A stretch of 24,176 bases of DNA from positions 1 through 24,176 of the forward strand of contig JBJEHN010000086.1 of assembly GCA_051876105.1 (NCBI GenBank), read 5' to 3'. The notes beneath the pieces were generated by a model, which did not search any database, was not told the origin of the DNA, and was given only the letters and a program-made list of their open reading frames with translations. The position numbers and the translations under genes were made by a program. This document shows positions 7,531 to 15,638 of this stretch, piece by piece; within the stretch, counting starts at the first letter, position 1, and each line of letters begins with the position of its first letter. The stretch is from W2P13-069 sp051876105. GTDB lineage: Bacteria > Actinomycetota > Coriobacteriia > Coriobacteriales > QAMH01.

Positions 7531-8745
7531 TTATTCATCGCTTTGCTCGCTGTAGTAGGGGGTCATGTCAACGGCGTAGCTCAGGCCGGCGGGCATGCCG
7601 AACACCACCGGGTTGCTCTGCTCGTAGAGCTCGTTCAGGTAGTCCTGGCAGTCGTCCGCCCACAGCTCGCGCGCCGCCAGGTCTGAGAAGTACTGGAACA
7701 GGGTCTCGGGAATGCCGTCCAAGTACGCGTCGCTGTCAAAGTCGTCGGTATCCAGCTCGGCGCTGATGTCCGGCAGCTTGTACTTGGTGTCGATCCAGAC
7801 GAAGGAATAACCGTTCGTGTCCTTGAAGACGGGCGAGACCTCCCCCACCTTGGTGTCTGTGACCGCGCCCTGGTAGGCCTCGCTGTAGTCGGCCATGTCG
7901 ATGCTCCAGCCGTTGGCACCGCCGCGCGCGACGAGCTCGTCGTCTGTGCAGTACGCGCTCACGAACGCGCCGAACGTCTCGGCCGTGACCTCGCCGCTCT
8001 CGAGCAGCAACGAGCGGATCTTCTGCACGTTGGCCAGCTTTTCGTAGCTGCTGCCCTCGTCCAGGCCCTCCACCGTCAGGTAGTAGATGTGCTTGTAGCT
8101 GCCGCCCGTGGGCAGCGCGCTTTCCAGGTAGCTCAGCACGTCGCTGCGGCTGGCCTCTGGCACAGGCACGTTGGCCTCGAAGAGCTTCTCCTCGAGCAGA
8201 GTGCGGGTGTAGGCCTCGCGCAGGCCCTCCTCCGTCTGCCCGTAGTTCGAGAGCGTCTGCTCCCAGATCGTGTCATCGCCGAAGGCCAGGTTGCCCTTCA
8301 TGAGCTCGACGTAGCTGTCAAGCTCCTCGCTCGAGACGCTGATGCCCGCCTTCTTGGCGGCCTTGGCGACCTCGTCGTCGATGATGAGCTGGCGGACGGT
8401 GGCGGCGCGCAGCAGCTCCGGCGTCATGCCGTAGGCGGCCAGGAACTGCCCCCAGGTCTCGTCGTCATCGGCGCAGCCCACCTGCGTGCGGTAGGTCTCC
8501 ACATACTCGGTGACCTCCTCCTCGCTGATGTAGCTGAGCAGGTCGTACTTGGCCGCTGCGCTGGCGGGCGCGAGCGCACCCTTGTAGAGCATGAAGCCGA
8601 GCACCGCCGCTGCCACAACGAGCAGCGCGATCAGCGCCGCGAGCACGATGCGCTTGCGGGAGCGCCTTGCGGGCGCGGCAGCGGCCCCGGGCACAGGCTC
8701 GCCCACGGGCTCCGCAATGTAGTTCTCGTCTGGTCGTGAAGTCAT
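7531..8745 (-). CDS. Membrane-anchored SurA/PrsA-like foldase (paralogue A)
   Basis: A 404-residue type II membrane protein: a basic N-terminal segment (ARRSRKR), one membrane helix (about 33-54), and a large extracytoplasmic part. Residues about 70-190 have the helical SurA-N/trigger-factor-like pattern (LRAATVRQLIIDDEVAKAAKKAGI). Residues about 217-318 resemble a parvulin peptidyl-prolyl isomerase domain: KHIYYL, then GGANGW at 275-280, GEVSPVF and GYSFVWI. Such proteins fold or protect secreted proteins at the outer membrane face. The next gene upstream is a clear paralogue. The parvulin match is divergent, so isomerase activity is uncertain and a chaperone-only role is possible. Confidence 0.82.
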   Translation of the reverse strand: MTSRPDENYIAEPVGEPVPGAAAAPARRSRKRIVLAALIALLVVAAAVLGFMLYKGALAPASAAAKYDLLSYISEEEVTEYVETYRTQVGCADDDETWGQFLAAYGMTPELLRAATVRQLIIDDEVAKAAKKAGISVSSEELDSYVELMKGNLAFGDDTIWEQTLSNYGQTEEGLREAYTRTLLEEKLFEANVPVPEASRSDVLSYLESALPTGGSYKHIYYLTVEGLDEGSSYEKLANVQKIRSLLLESGEVTAETFGAFVSAYCTDDELVARGGANGWSIDMADYSEAYQGAVTDTKVGEVSPVFKDTNGYSFVWIDTKYKLPDISAELDTDDFDSDAYLDGIPETLFQYFSDLAARELWADDCQDYLNELYEQSNPVVFGMPAGLSYAVDMTPYYSEQSDE

Positions 8746-8804
8746 CTATCAGCCTCGATCCAGCTTGTCGCGAGCGCAACCGCGCGGCCGCGCCCTGCCT
8801 TCGC

Positions 8805-10040
8805 TCACTCCTCACCCTCCGCTGCCTGCGGCTCTGCGGTGGTGGTATCTTCCTCTGGCACAGAGGCCAGGCTCATGTCCACGTTGTAGGGGACGTCTGC
8901 CGGCATGTCGTAGTAGATCACGCTCACCTGGGAGCTCAGCGACGCCAGGTACTCCTGCGAATCCGCGCTCCACAGGGTGTAGGCCGCTGTGTCCTCGAAG
9001 TACTGCAGCAGCGACTCCGGCATGGCGCTCAGGTCGAGCTCAGCGGCCTTGGAGCTCTTCTTGGGCAGCGTGTAGGTGGCGCTGACCCAGATGAAGAAGT
9101 AGCAGTCGTCGTCTGCGAAGACGGAAGACACACCACCCTCCCCAACCGTGCCCAGCGCCTTGACGTACTCGTCGCTGTAAACGGTGGCGTCGGCGTCCCA
9201 GCCGTTGGCACCGCCGGTGTTGCGCAGCTCGTCGTCGTCGCAGTAGAGGTCGATGATAGAGGCAAAGCTCTCCTGAGAAGTGCCCACGTCCACCAGGCCG
9301 TCCCTGATCTTCTGGACCTCCTCGCGCTCCTCCAGCGAGCCCTCGCTCGAGGACTTGGCCTTCTTGAAGCAGTAGCTGTGCTTGAGTGTGAGGGGGCGCT
9401 CGTTGCTGACTGCGGTGTCGATGTAGGTGGCGATCACCTCACGCACCTGCTCGTCGGTGGGCTCGGGGGTCTCGACCTGGCTTTCGCAGAGCTTCTCCTT
9501 GAGGATGTTGAGCTCAATCATCTCCATGAAACCCTCATCGGTCTGACCGTACGCGCCGAGCGTCTCCTCCCAGATCTCGTCGCTGCCGCTGGCGTAGAGG
9601 CCCTTGTAGTAGCTGAGCGCGTCTTGCAGCTCGCTGTCCTCAACGCCAAGGCCCAGCTCGCGGCATTTCTTCTCGACCAGCTTGTCCGTGACCAGCTGGT
9701 CGATGGTCGAGGCGCGCAGACGCTCCGGGGTCATGTTGTATGCGGCGAGGAAGGTGGCCCACTCCTCGTCTGTGGCGTCCCCGTAGCCCATCTGCTCCTT
9801 GTAAGTGGTGATGTACTCGGTCACCTCGGTCTCTGTAACGTACTCGAAGGTGCCGTACTTGGCTGCCGCGTCGCCGGGCGCCAGCGCACCCTTGTAGAAC
9901 AAGGAGCCGAGGACAGCCGCCGCAGCCAGGAGGATGACGATGACCGCTGCGGCGAGCACTTTGAGCGCGCGCCGGCGGCCGGGCCGCTGTTCCTGCCCTT
10001 CAGGCGCGGCCTGTGCTGCGGTCATGCTTGGATCTGCCAT
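8805..10040 (-). CDS. Membrane-anchored SurA/PrsA-like foldase (paralogue B)
   Basis: A 411-residue paralogue of the gene 59 bp downstream, with the same order: cytoplasmic basic segment (GRRRALK), membrane helix (about 27-49), YKGALAP just outside the membrane, SurA-N-like helices (MTPERLRASTIDQLVTDKLVEKKC), and a parvulin-like region (KHSYCFKKA, GGANGW at 276-281, GEGGVSSVF, CYFFIWV). The shared FLAAYxMTPExLRA and GGANGW blocks show tandem duplication followed by strong divergence. AAAGGTGG about 10 nt upstream supports the ATG. It lies directly downstream of two large exported proteins, which are plausible clients. Confidence 0.82.
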   Translation of the reverse strand: MADPSMTAAQAAPEGQEQRPGRRRALKVLAAAVIVILLAAAAVLGSLFYKGALAPGDAAAKYGTFEYVTETEVTEYITTYKEQMGYGDATDEEWATFLAAYNMTPERLRASTIDQLVTDKLVEKKCRELGLGVEDSELQDALSYYKGLYASGSDEIWEETLGAYGQTDEGFMEMIELNILKEKLCESQVETPEPTDEQVREVIATYIDTAVSNERPLTLKHSYCFKKAKSSSEGSLEEREEVQKIRDGLVDVGTSQESFASIIDLYCDDDELRNTGGANGWDADATVYSDEYVKALGTVGEGGVSSVFADDDCYFFIWVSATYTLPKKSSKAAELDLSAMPESLLQYFEDTAAYTLWSADSQEYLASLSSQVSVIYYDMPADVPYNVDMSLASVPEEDTTTAEPQAAEGEE

Positions 10041-10086
10041 GGAATGGAACCACCTTTATCGAAAACGCTGTCAATATCACGATGGG

Positions 10087-10122
10087 GCAGCGCCGTCCGG
10101 CACAGCGGCTGGCCGGCGCTGC
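10087..10122 (-). terminator. Strong hairpin after the LRR surface-protein gene
   Basis: On the minus strand GCAGCGCCG (10114-10122) pairs with CGGCGCTGC (10087-10095), a perfect 9-bp GC-rich stem that begins 22 nt past the stop codon. No T-tract follows, so it may be a partial or Rho-dependent terminator or an mRNA 3'-end stabiliser before the foldase genes. Confidence 0.55.
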
Positions 10123-10144
10123 GGCAAAGCCGGGCTGCGGGTGC

Positions 10145-13100
10145 CTACGCCTTCTTGAAGACGGCCTTCTTGGAGAGGCCCTTCTTCTGGAAGATGGTCT
10201 TGTAGCTGGCCATCTTGGCGCTGGGGACCTTGACGGTCGCCTTGGTAGGGGTGCCCGTGAACGCCTTGGCGCCCACGCTGGCTGCCTTGAGCTTGGTGCT
10301 CTTGATGGTGATCGTCTTCAAGGCCGAGCAGCCCTGGAAGGCAGATGCCCCGATAGAGCTGAGCTTGGCGCCCAGGGAGATGCTCGCCAGAGCGGTGCAG
10401 CCCTTGAGCGCGTTCTTGCCCACGGTGGTGAGGCCCGCAGGCAGCGTCAGGCTGCTCAGCTTGGTCAGGCCTGCCAGCTGCGAGGCTGCGAGCTTGGTGA
10501 CGGCGCTGGCCTTCATGTCCAGACTCTTCAGGTTGGGGCAGCTCACAAAGGCGGCGGCGTTGACGCTCTTCACAGCGCTGCCCAAAGTCACCTTGGTGAC
10601 GTTTGCGCCGAATGCGTTGGCGCCCACGGAGGTCACCTTCCAGCTTGTGCCGCCGTTCTCAACCGCCTTGACCGAGACGACACCCCCTGCCGTGTCGAGC
10701 ACCTTCACCAGGGTGGCAGTGCTGCTGCCCGTGGGCTTGTAGACGCACTGGCCAACCTGGAAGGTGTCCGAGGACTCCGCCGCAGTGGAAAGCGGGGTTG
10801 CCCAGATGGACTTGAGGCGCGTGACGGCATTGGGGTCGACCTCTGCAAAGCTACCCGCCACGTAGAGCTCCTTCACGGTGGAGGAGCCCTGGGCTTTCAG
10901 GATGCCGTAGAGGTAGTCTTGGGCCTGCTTCACGTCTTGGCTAGTGGTGCAGACCAAGACGATGCCCCTGCCCAGGGCCGCTGCCTGGGCAGCCAGGCTG
11001 ACGTTTGCGCAGCTGGTGCCGTCTGCGATCGCCACGTAGTCGAGGCTGTTGCCCTGCCCCAGCATGTACTGGGCGAACTCGAAGGAGGCCTCGTAGGCGC
11101 TCGCGCCAGTGGCGAGCACACGCTGGGCCGTCACCCCGGTAGCGCTGTTGGCAGAGGCCTCGCACGCGGCAGAGACCGCCGTCTCGTCGCCGGCGATCAA
11201 GACCTCCTCGAAGCTACCGGCCGCCAAAGCGCTCAGGTCAGACGCGCTCAGGTTGCCGGATTCGTCCGCAAAGAACACGGGCGCGCGGTTCTGGTAGAGG
11301 TACTGCGCAACCGGGAGGGCCAGCGCAGCATCGCTGCCGCTCATCACCACGGCGCTGCTGCCCCACTGCGCGCCCCAGTAGCCCTGACTCAGCGCGGCGT
11401 AGACCTGCGCCGCCAGCTGCTGGGGTGTTGCGTCGTCCTTGTAGCGGGTCTGATCGCCCGTGATGCTGCCCAGCAGCCAGTCGCTCAGGTAGGTGTTGTT
11501 GCTCACGTTCACAGACTGCGGGATGCTCGTAGTGGAACCCATGATCTGGACGGAGTCCGCGCCGCTCAGGTTGTGTGCGCGGTAGGCGTCGCTCGAGACC
11601 TGCGTGCCGGCGTCGTAGAGCATCAGGCCGCTGCCGGCGCCAGCCAGGCCCGCGCCCACCAGCTGGGCCGCCCAGCTGCCGCTGGGGACGACCACGCTGT
11701 ACTCAGCCGCACCGCCCAGCAGGGCGGCCAGGTCGCAGTCGATCGCGCCCAGGACGTCCACCTGGCTGTAGTTCCCGTACGCGTGGACGGCGGGCTCGAA
11801 CTCCTGCACCTCGAAGATGATGGCCGGGGTCTGGGTGCCGTTGACTGTGCTGACCGCATGAACCTGGTACCTGCCGGTGCCCTCGATCCCGCTGACCACG
11901 TCCCAGCCCGCAACCTGCAGGTTCTGGCCGCTGCCGGCGCGCTGCATGTCTGCCTTCTCGATGACCAGGCGGTAACTCGACGCGGGCAGCACGGAGTCGT
12001 CGGCGCTGTGGACGGTGAGCTTCTCGAAGTCGGGCAGGGAGCCGTCTTTCTCCAGGTAGGCCACGGGGAGGTTGGTGGAGTTCATGGTCAGCTGGTTGCC
12101 GCTTATCTCGGTGGCGGCGTAGTACTTGTAGACCTCCGGCGTGGAGACCCAGCCGTACTCCAGGTCCGCCGCATCAACGGCGATGACTTGGAACGAGTCA
12201 GAAAGCGTGCTGAAGTCGCCGATGACACCGTTGTCCGCAACGCCCCAGACCTTGCCGGCCGGGCACGCGGGGATGGAGCCGGTGCTGCCAGGCAGCTTGT
12301 AGGCGCTGTAGTCCTCCGTGCCGTTGATGAGGCTCAGGATCTTCACCATGTTGTAGCTATCGCCCGCCTTCTGGGGCTTGTACGTGACGGAGGCGACGCG
12401 GTTCTTGAGGGCCGCGGCGTCTGCTTTGGAGTTGTAGAAGTCCAGCGTGTAGTAGCTGTTGGCGATGGTGAACTGCTTGTTGGCGCTGGTGCCGCCAGAG
12501 ACCGTGTCCTTCTTGCAGGCCCAGATGAAGGTCTCCAGGGCGTTGTCGCCGTTGAAGCAGCTGATGTCGAGGAAGTACTCGGGGGTCTCGTGCTCGACGA
12601 CACCGCCAAAGGTCATCGTCTTGAGCGAGGTGCACTGCGCAAAGCAGCTCTTGCCGATGGAGCAGGTGTCACCGAAGAGCTCCGTGCCAGGTGCGTCTGT
12701 GATGTCTGCATCATCGCGAACGATGGGATACGAGGTTAGCGCAGGCAGGGTGATGCTCTGGAGCGCAGAGCAGTACATGAACGCCTCCTGGCCCAGGTAG
12801 AGCATCGACTGCCCCTTGAAGCTCACACCCGCGAGCTTGGTGCAACTCTTGAAGCAGCGGTATGACAGGGCCGAGACGGCAGCGGGTATCTCGATGCTGG
12901 TGAGCCCGGTGCCGCAGAAGGCCTCGGTTTGCAGGACGCTCACAGAGCTCGGCAGGGTGATCGCAGAGAGCTGGGTGCAGTCCTTGAAGGCGCCGGCGCC
13001 GATGACGGCAACCGGCATCCCCTCGACCGTCTCTGGGAGGGTCAGCTTCCCCGTGCCCACCGAGGCAACCCCAGTGATGCAGATCTTGGAGTTGAGCACG

Positions 13101-13273
13101 GAGTAGTTGACCGCCCAGCCGTTGCCGCATTGGACGGCGGCGTCACCGGCAGCCCTCGTCTCGAGCTCCCCTGCAAGCGCGCTTGCAACGTTGGGAGAGC
13201 AGACGACGGCAGAAGCCAGTGAAGCGGCGCACAGGCAGCGCAGTACCTTGGCGCCGGCAGATGTTGTTCTCAT
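10145..13273 (-). CDS. Secreted BspA-type LRR protein with cell-wall-binding-repeat-like core
   Basis: A 1042-residue exported protein. The ATG at 13273 is chosen because GAGAGGGG lies just upstream; it gives a good signal peptide (VLRCLCAASLASAVVCSPNVASALA). Residues about 65-260 are LRR_5 repeats (VIGAGAFKDCTQLSAITLPSSV, SALSYRCFKSCTKL). Residues about 500-820 resemble tandem cell-wall-binding repeat 2 units (WGSSAVVMSGSDAALALPVA, APVFFADESGNLSASDL, EVLIAGDETAVS), which anchor proteins to secondary wall polymers in Clostridioides. A second LRR_5 block (about 875-1000) ends with the family's usual tail (FTGTPTKATVKVPSAKMASY). LRR blocks on both sides of a wall-anchoring core is an unusual order. 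Probable role: surface adhesion or binding; ligand unknown. Confidence 0.87.
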   Translation of the reverse strand: MRTTSAGAKVLRCLCAASLASAVVCSPNVASALAGELETRAAGDAAVQCGNGWAVNYSVLNSKICITGVASVGTGKLTLPETVEGMPVAVIGAGAFKDCTQLSAITLPSSVSVLQTEAFCGTGLTSIEIPAAVSALSYRCFKSCTKLAGVSFKGQSMLYLGQEAFMYCSALQSITLPALTSYPIVRDDADITDAPGTELFGDTCSIGKSCFAQCTSLKTMTFGGVVEHETPEYFLDISCFNGDNALETFIWACKKDTVSGGTSANKQFTIANSYYTLDFYNSKADAAALKNRVASVTYKPQKAGDSYNMVKILSLINGTEDYSAYKLPGSTGSIPACPAGKVWGVADNGVIGDFSTLSDSFQVIAVDAADLEYGWVSTPEVYKYYAATEISGNQLTMNSTNLPVAYLEKDGSLPDFEKLTVHSADDSVLPASSYRLVIEKADMQRAGSGQNLQVAGWDVVSGIEGTGRYQVHAVSTVNGTQTPAIIFEVQEFEPAVHAYGNYSQVDVLGAIDCDLAALLGGAAEYSVVVPSGSWAAQLVGAGLAGAGSGLMLYDAGTQVSSDAYRAHNLSGADSVQIMGSTTSIPQSVNVSNNTYLSDWLLGSITGDQTRYKDDATPQQLAAQVYAALSQGYWGAQWGSSAVVMSGSDAALALPVAQYLYQNRAPVFFADESGNLSASDLSALAAGSFEEVLIAGDETAVSAACEASANSATGVTAQRVLATGASAYEASFEFAQYMLGQGNSLDYVAIADGTSCANVSLAAQAAALGRGIVLVCTTSQDVKQAQDYLYGILKAQGSSTVKELYVAGSFAEVDPNAVTRLKSIWATPLSTAAESSDTFQVGQCVYKPTGSSTATLVKVLDTAGGVVSVKAVENGGTSWKVTSVGANAFGANVTKVTLGSAVKSVNAAAFVSCPNLKSLDMKASAVTKLAASQLAGLTKLSSLTLPAGLTTVGKNALKGCTALASISLGAKLSSIGASAFQGCSALKTITIKSTKLKAASVGAKAFTGTPTKATVKVPSAKMASYKTIFQKKGLSKKAVFKKA

Positions 13274-13294
13274 GGATCCCCTCTCTGGCAAACG

Positions 13295-13330
13295 GGAGGG
13301 CAAGCGCCCCAGCCGGAGCGCTCGCCCTCC
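13295..13330 (-). terminator. Hairpin between the two large exported-protein genes
   Basis: On the minus strand GGAGGGC-G-AGCGC (13318-13330) pairs with GCGCT-T-GCCCTCC (13295-13307): twelve Watson-Crick pairs with one G-T pair, around a 10-nt loop, followed by CGTTTG. It lies 51 nt past the 702-residue protein's stop and 21 nt before the next start codon, so it could terminate or attenuate readthrough, or lie in the 5' leader of the LRR gene. Confidence 0.6.
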
Positions 13331-13381
13331 TCATCTCGATCAAACGCACGCCTTGCAGGCAGTGCTCAGCGAAAGAGCGCC

Positions 13382-15490
13382 TTACTTGACGACGACCTTG
13401 ACGGTCACCGTGCTGGAGGCCTTGTAGACGCCGGACTTGGCTGCCTTGACCTTGATCTTGTAGGTGCCCTTGGGAGCGGTCTTCTTGACCGTGACCTTGC
13501 CGGCGGCGCTGACGGTGACGTACTTGCTGGCGCAGGTGTAAGTGACCTTGCCAACAGCACCGCTCACAGCGAGCTTGTAGGTGGTCTTCTTGCCGCTCTT
13601 CACAGACTTGGATGCGGGAGTGACGGTGATGGGCTGGGCGAGGCTGTAAGCGGAGTGGTCCTCGGCAGTCCAAACGCTGCTGGGCGCAAAGCCGTTGAAC
13701 GCGTAGGCGTTGCCATCGGTGCCGGTGGTGGAGCCGTCAAGGGCGGTGTTCGCGAGCACGCGCTTGATGGTGGCGTCCTTGGCCTTGTTGGCGGTGTAGT
13801 ACTGGTAGCCGGCCTCGAACTTGCCCAGGACGTTGTTCAAGTTGAAGCTGGTGCCGATGGTGGCCAGGGAGGTGCCGGCGGGCAGGGATGCCTTGGCGTA
13901 ACCCCAGCTCATGGTCTCAGCGATGTTGGCGGTCTTGATGTGGTAGACCTGGCTGAACCAGTAGGTGGACAGCTGCATGTTGGGGAACAGCTCGGGGTAG
14001 ATGGTATCCATGGCAAAGGCGCCGTAGAGCAGCTTCTCCATGGTGTAGTTAGAGCCGTTGGTGACGGCAGGAGAAGCAGCGATGTAGCTGATCTTGGAGG
14101 CGTTCTTAGCCTTGGTGGGGGTTGCGTTCTTCTCGATCCAGGCCTGCCACTCGGACGCGGTCACAGAGATCTGGGGGCTTAGGATGACATCGCAGTCAGC
14201 CAGGTCGTCTGCGGTTGCATAGTACAGGGTGTAGGTGGTGGTGGAGTTGTCGTTGCTGCTCACAGCGCCGCCGGCGGTGCGAGCAGCGTAGACATTGGAG
14301 GTGGTCAGCTGGTCGGCAACCAGCGGGGACCAGCTTGCGCGGCCGTCCAGGGGGCCGGTGCCGATGTTCTCGGTGTAGTCATACACTGCGACGATGACCT
14401 GAGTGGCGTCGGTGTAGGTGGTGGTAGAGCCGTCGCGGTTGGCCACGGAATAGTTGGGCGGATAGGCCACGTAGGCGACCTTCTTCTTGGCAACCGTGCC
14501 GTCCGCGATCTTGGAGAGGGTGTAGTACACGGAGCCGCGGGCGAGCTTCTCGATGTTGAGGGCGCACTCAGTGGGGGTCTCGGTGTAGCGGTTGGAGCGC
14601 GGCAGCTTGTTGACGGTCTTCCAGTTCAGGGTCTCGCCGGCAGAGAGGCCAGGGTTGGAGGCGGTGCTGCTGATGACTTTCTCGGACGCATCCGCCAGCT
14701 CATAGGCAGAGGCCACGAAAGAATACGGGCTGTTGTTGTTGGGCTGGATGATCTGGGGGTTGTAGCTGGAGTCGCCGTAGAGGGCGAAGCTGCTGTCGTA
14801 GGAGCCGTCCTCAGCTGCATCGGGCACGTAGGTGTCGCCCTTGGAGGCGGTGGCGGAGTACTGGCCGTCCTGGATCTGCTTGATGTAGGTGGCAGCGGCG
14901 CTGGCGCTCAGGTTGTTGTTGAGCCAGACGACCTCCGGGCGGTACTTGAAGCCGCACCACACGCCGGCGGAGCTATCCCAGTCGGAGCCGCCGTTGGTGG
15001 TGGTGGAGGCAGATGCCCAGTCGGTAGCGGTCTTGTTGGCCTGCTCGGCGTAGAAGTTGTAGAAGGTGTTCCAGTTGTAGGCGTTGGGGCTGATGTTTGC
15101 GCTGGTAGCCCAGATGCCGACCATGGAGCTCTTCTGCGCCTGCACGTAGTTGGTGACCTTGGCGTTGCCGTTGCCGCCGTTGCCGTAGTAAGCGCTGTTG
15201 GAGACGCCCAGGTAGTCCGGGCCGGAAGTAGACCAGGCCTCTGCCCAGGTGGTCAGGACCTTGTACTGGGTGGCGCCTGCGGTGTTGGCGTCGACGACGT
15301 TGCCGTTCTTGTCCTTCCAGATCGTGTTGGTCATGGGGTTGACCGGCACGGTCCAGTTGGCACCGGCACCGCCGTCGATGTCGCTGATGTCTGTGGTGCC
15401 CGCAGCAAAGGCCACGCCAGTGCCCATGGCGGCACTCAGCGCAAAGGCGGTTGCAGCAGAGACGCCCAGCGTCCATTTGCGGTTTCTCAA
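13382..15490 (-). CDS. Large secreted protein with C-terminal Ig-like domain, possibly binding-protein-like
   Basis: A 702-residue exported protein. The TTG start at 15490 is supported by GAGGAGC six bases upstream and gives a clear signal peptide ending GVAFA-AG. The mature protein is rich in Tyr, Ser, Thr, Asn and Trp, typical of surface proteins. The last 80 or so residues (ITVTPASKSVKSGKKTTYKLAV onward, ending TVTVKVVVK) form a bacterial Ig-like, Lys-rich beta domain. The middle has features reminiscent of a FepB-like substrate-binding fold (KKKVAYVAYPP, DLADCDVILSPQ, KISYIAASPAV, LLYGAFAMDTIYPELFP), but I could not place it in a named family. It lies next to an ABC importer operon on the same strand, so a ligand-capturing surface protein is a reasonable inference, no more. 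Confidence 0.8.
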   Translation of the reverse strand: MRNRKWTLGVSAATAFALSAAMGTGVAFAAGTTDISDIDGGAGANWTVPVNPMTNTIWKDKNGNVVDANTAGATQYKVLTTWAEAWSTSGPDYLGVSNSAYYGNGGNGNAKVTNYVQAQKSSMVGIWATSANISPNAYNWNTFYNFYAEQANKTATDWASASTTTNGGSDWDSSAGVWCGFKYRPEVVWLNNNLSASAAATYIKQIQDGQYSATASKGDTYVPDAAEDGSYDSSFALYGDSSYNPQIIQPNNNSPYSFVASAYELADASEKVISSTASNPGLSAGETLNWKTVNKLPRSNRYTETPTECALNIEKLARGSVYYTLSKIADGTVAKKKVAYVAYPPNYSVANRDGSTTTYTDATQVIVAVYDYTENIGTGPLDGRASWSPLVADQLTTSNVYAARTAGGAVSSNDNSTTTYTLYYATADDLADCDVILSPQISVTASEWQAWIEKNATPTKAKNASKISYIAASPAVTNGSNYTMEKLLYGAFAMDTIYPELFPNMQLSTYWFSQVYHIKTANIAETMSWGYAKASLPAGTSLATIGTSFNLNNVLGKFEAGYQYYTANKAKDATIKRVLANTALDGSTTGTDGNAYAFNGFAPSSVWTAEDHSAYSLAQPITVTPASKSVKSGKKTTYKLAVSGAVGKVTYTCASKYVTVSAAGKVTVKKTAPKGTYKIKVKAAKSGVYKASSTVTVKVVVK

Positions 15491-15638
15491 ATCTTGCTCC
15501 TCTCATATCAAGGAGACGCATGGCATCTTCCCATGCGCCCTGACGCTAGCGAATCTGCACTAGCGCCGTTCATCCTAGACTTGGAAAACTATATTCTGAT
15601 TAAAAGCAAATGATTTGGCCTGCCGTTCAGCTGCCGCA
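15491..15638 (-). promoter_or_regulatory. Leader and probable promoter of the 702-residue secreted protein
   Basis: This gap has an AT-rich island (about 15583-15612) with the -10-like hexamer TATAGT on the minus strand but no good -35. Between it and the start codon lie two hairpins: CGCTAG/CTAGCG (15544-15549 with 15560-15565) and CGCATGG/CCATGCG (15517-15523 with 15531-15537). The second ends about 14 nt before the ribosome-binding site. They may stabilise the mRNA or control translation; no known riboswitch is recognised. Confidence 0.45.

Noticed and set aside
10058..10075. TTGACA on the minus strand as a -35 box for the upstream foldase gene
   Set aside because: No -10 hexamer lies 16-18 bases downstream, and the start codon is too close.
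8667..10205. A 512-codon open frame on the plus strand
   Set aside because: Antisense of the upstream foldase paralogue; composition is typical of a shadow frame.
10013..12739. A 908-codon open frame on the plus strand
   Set aside because: Antisense of the LRR/cell-wall-binding protein gene; GC-rich codon bias on the real strand keeps this frame open. No ribosome-binding site or domain.
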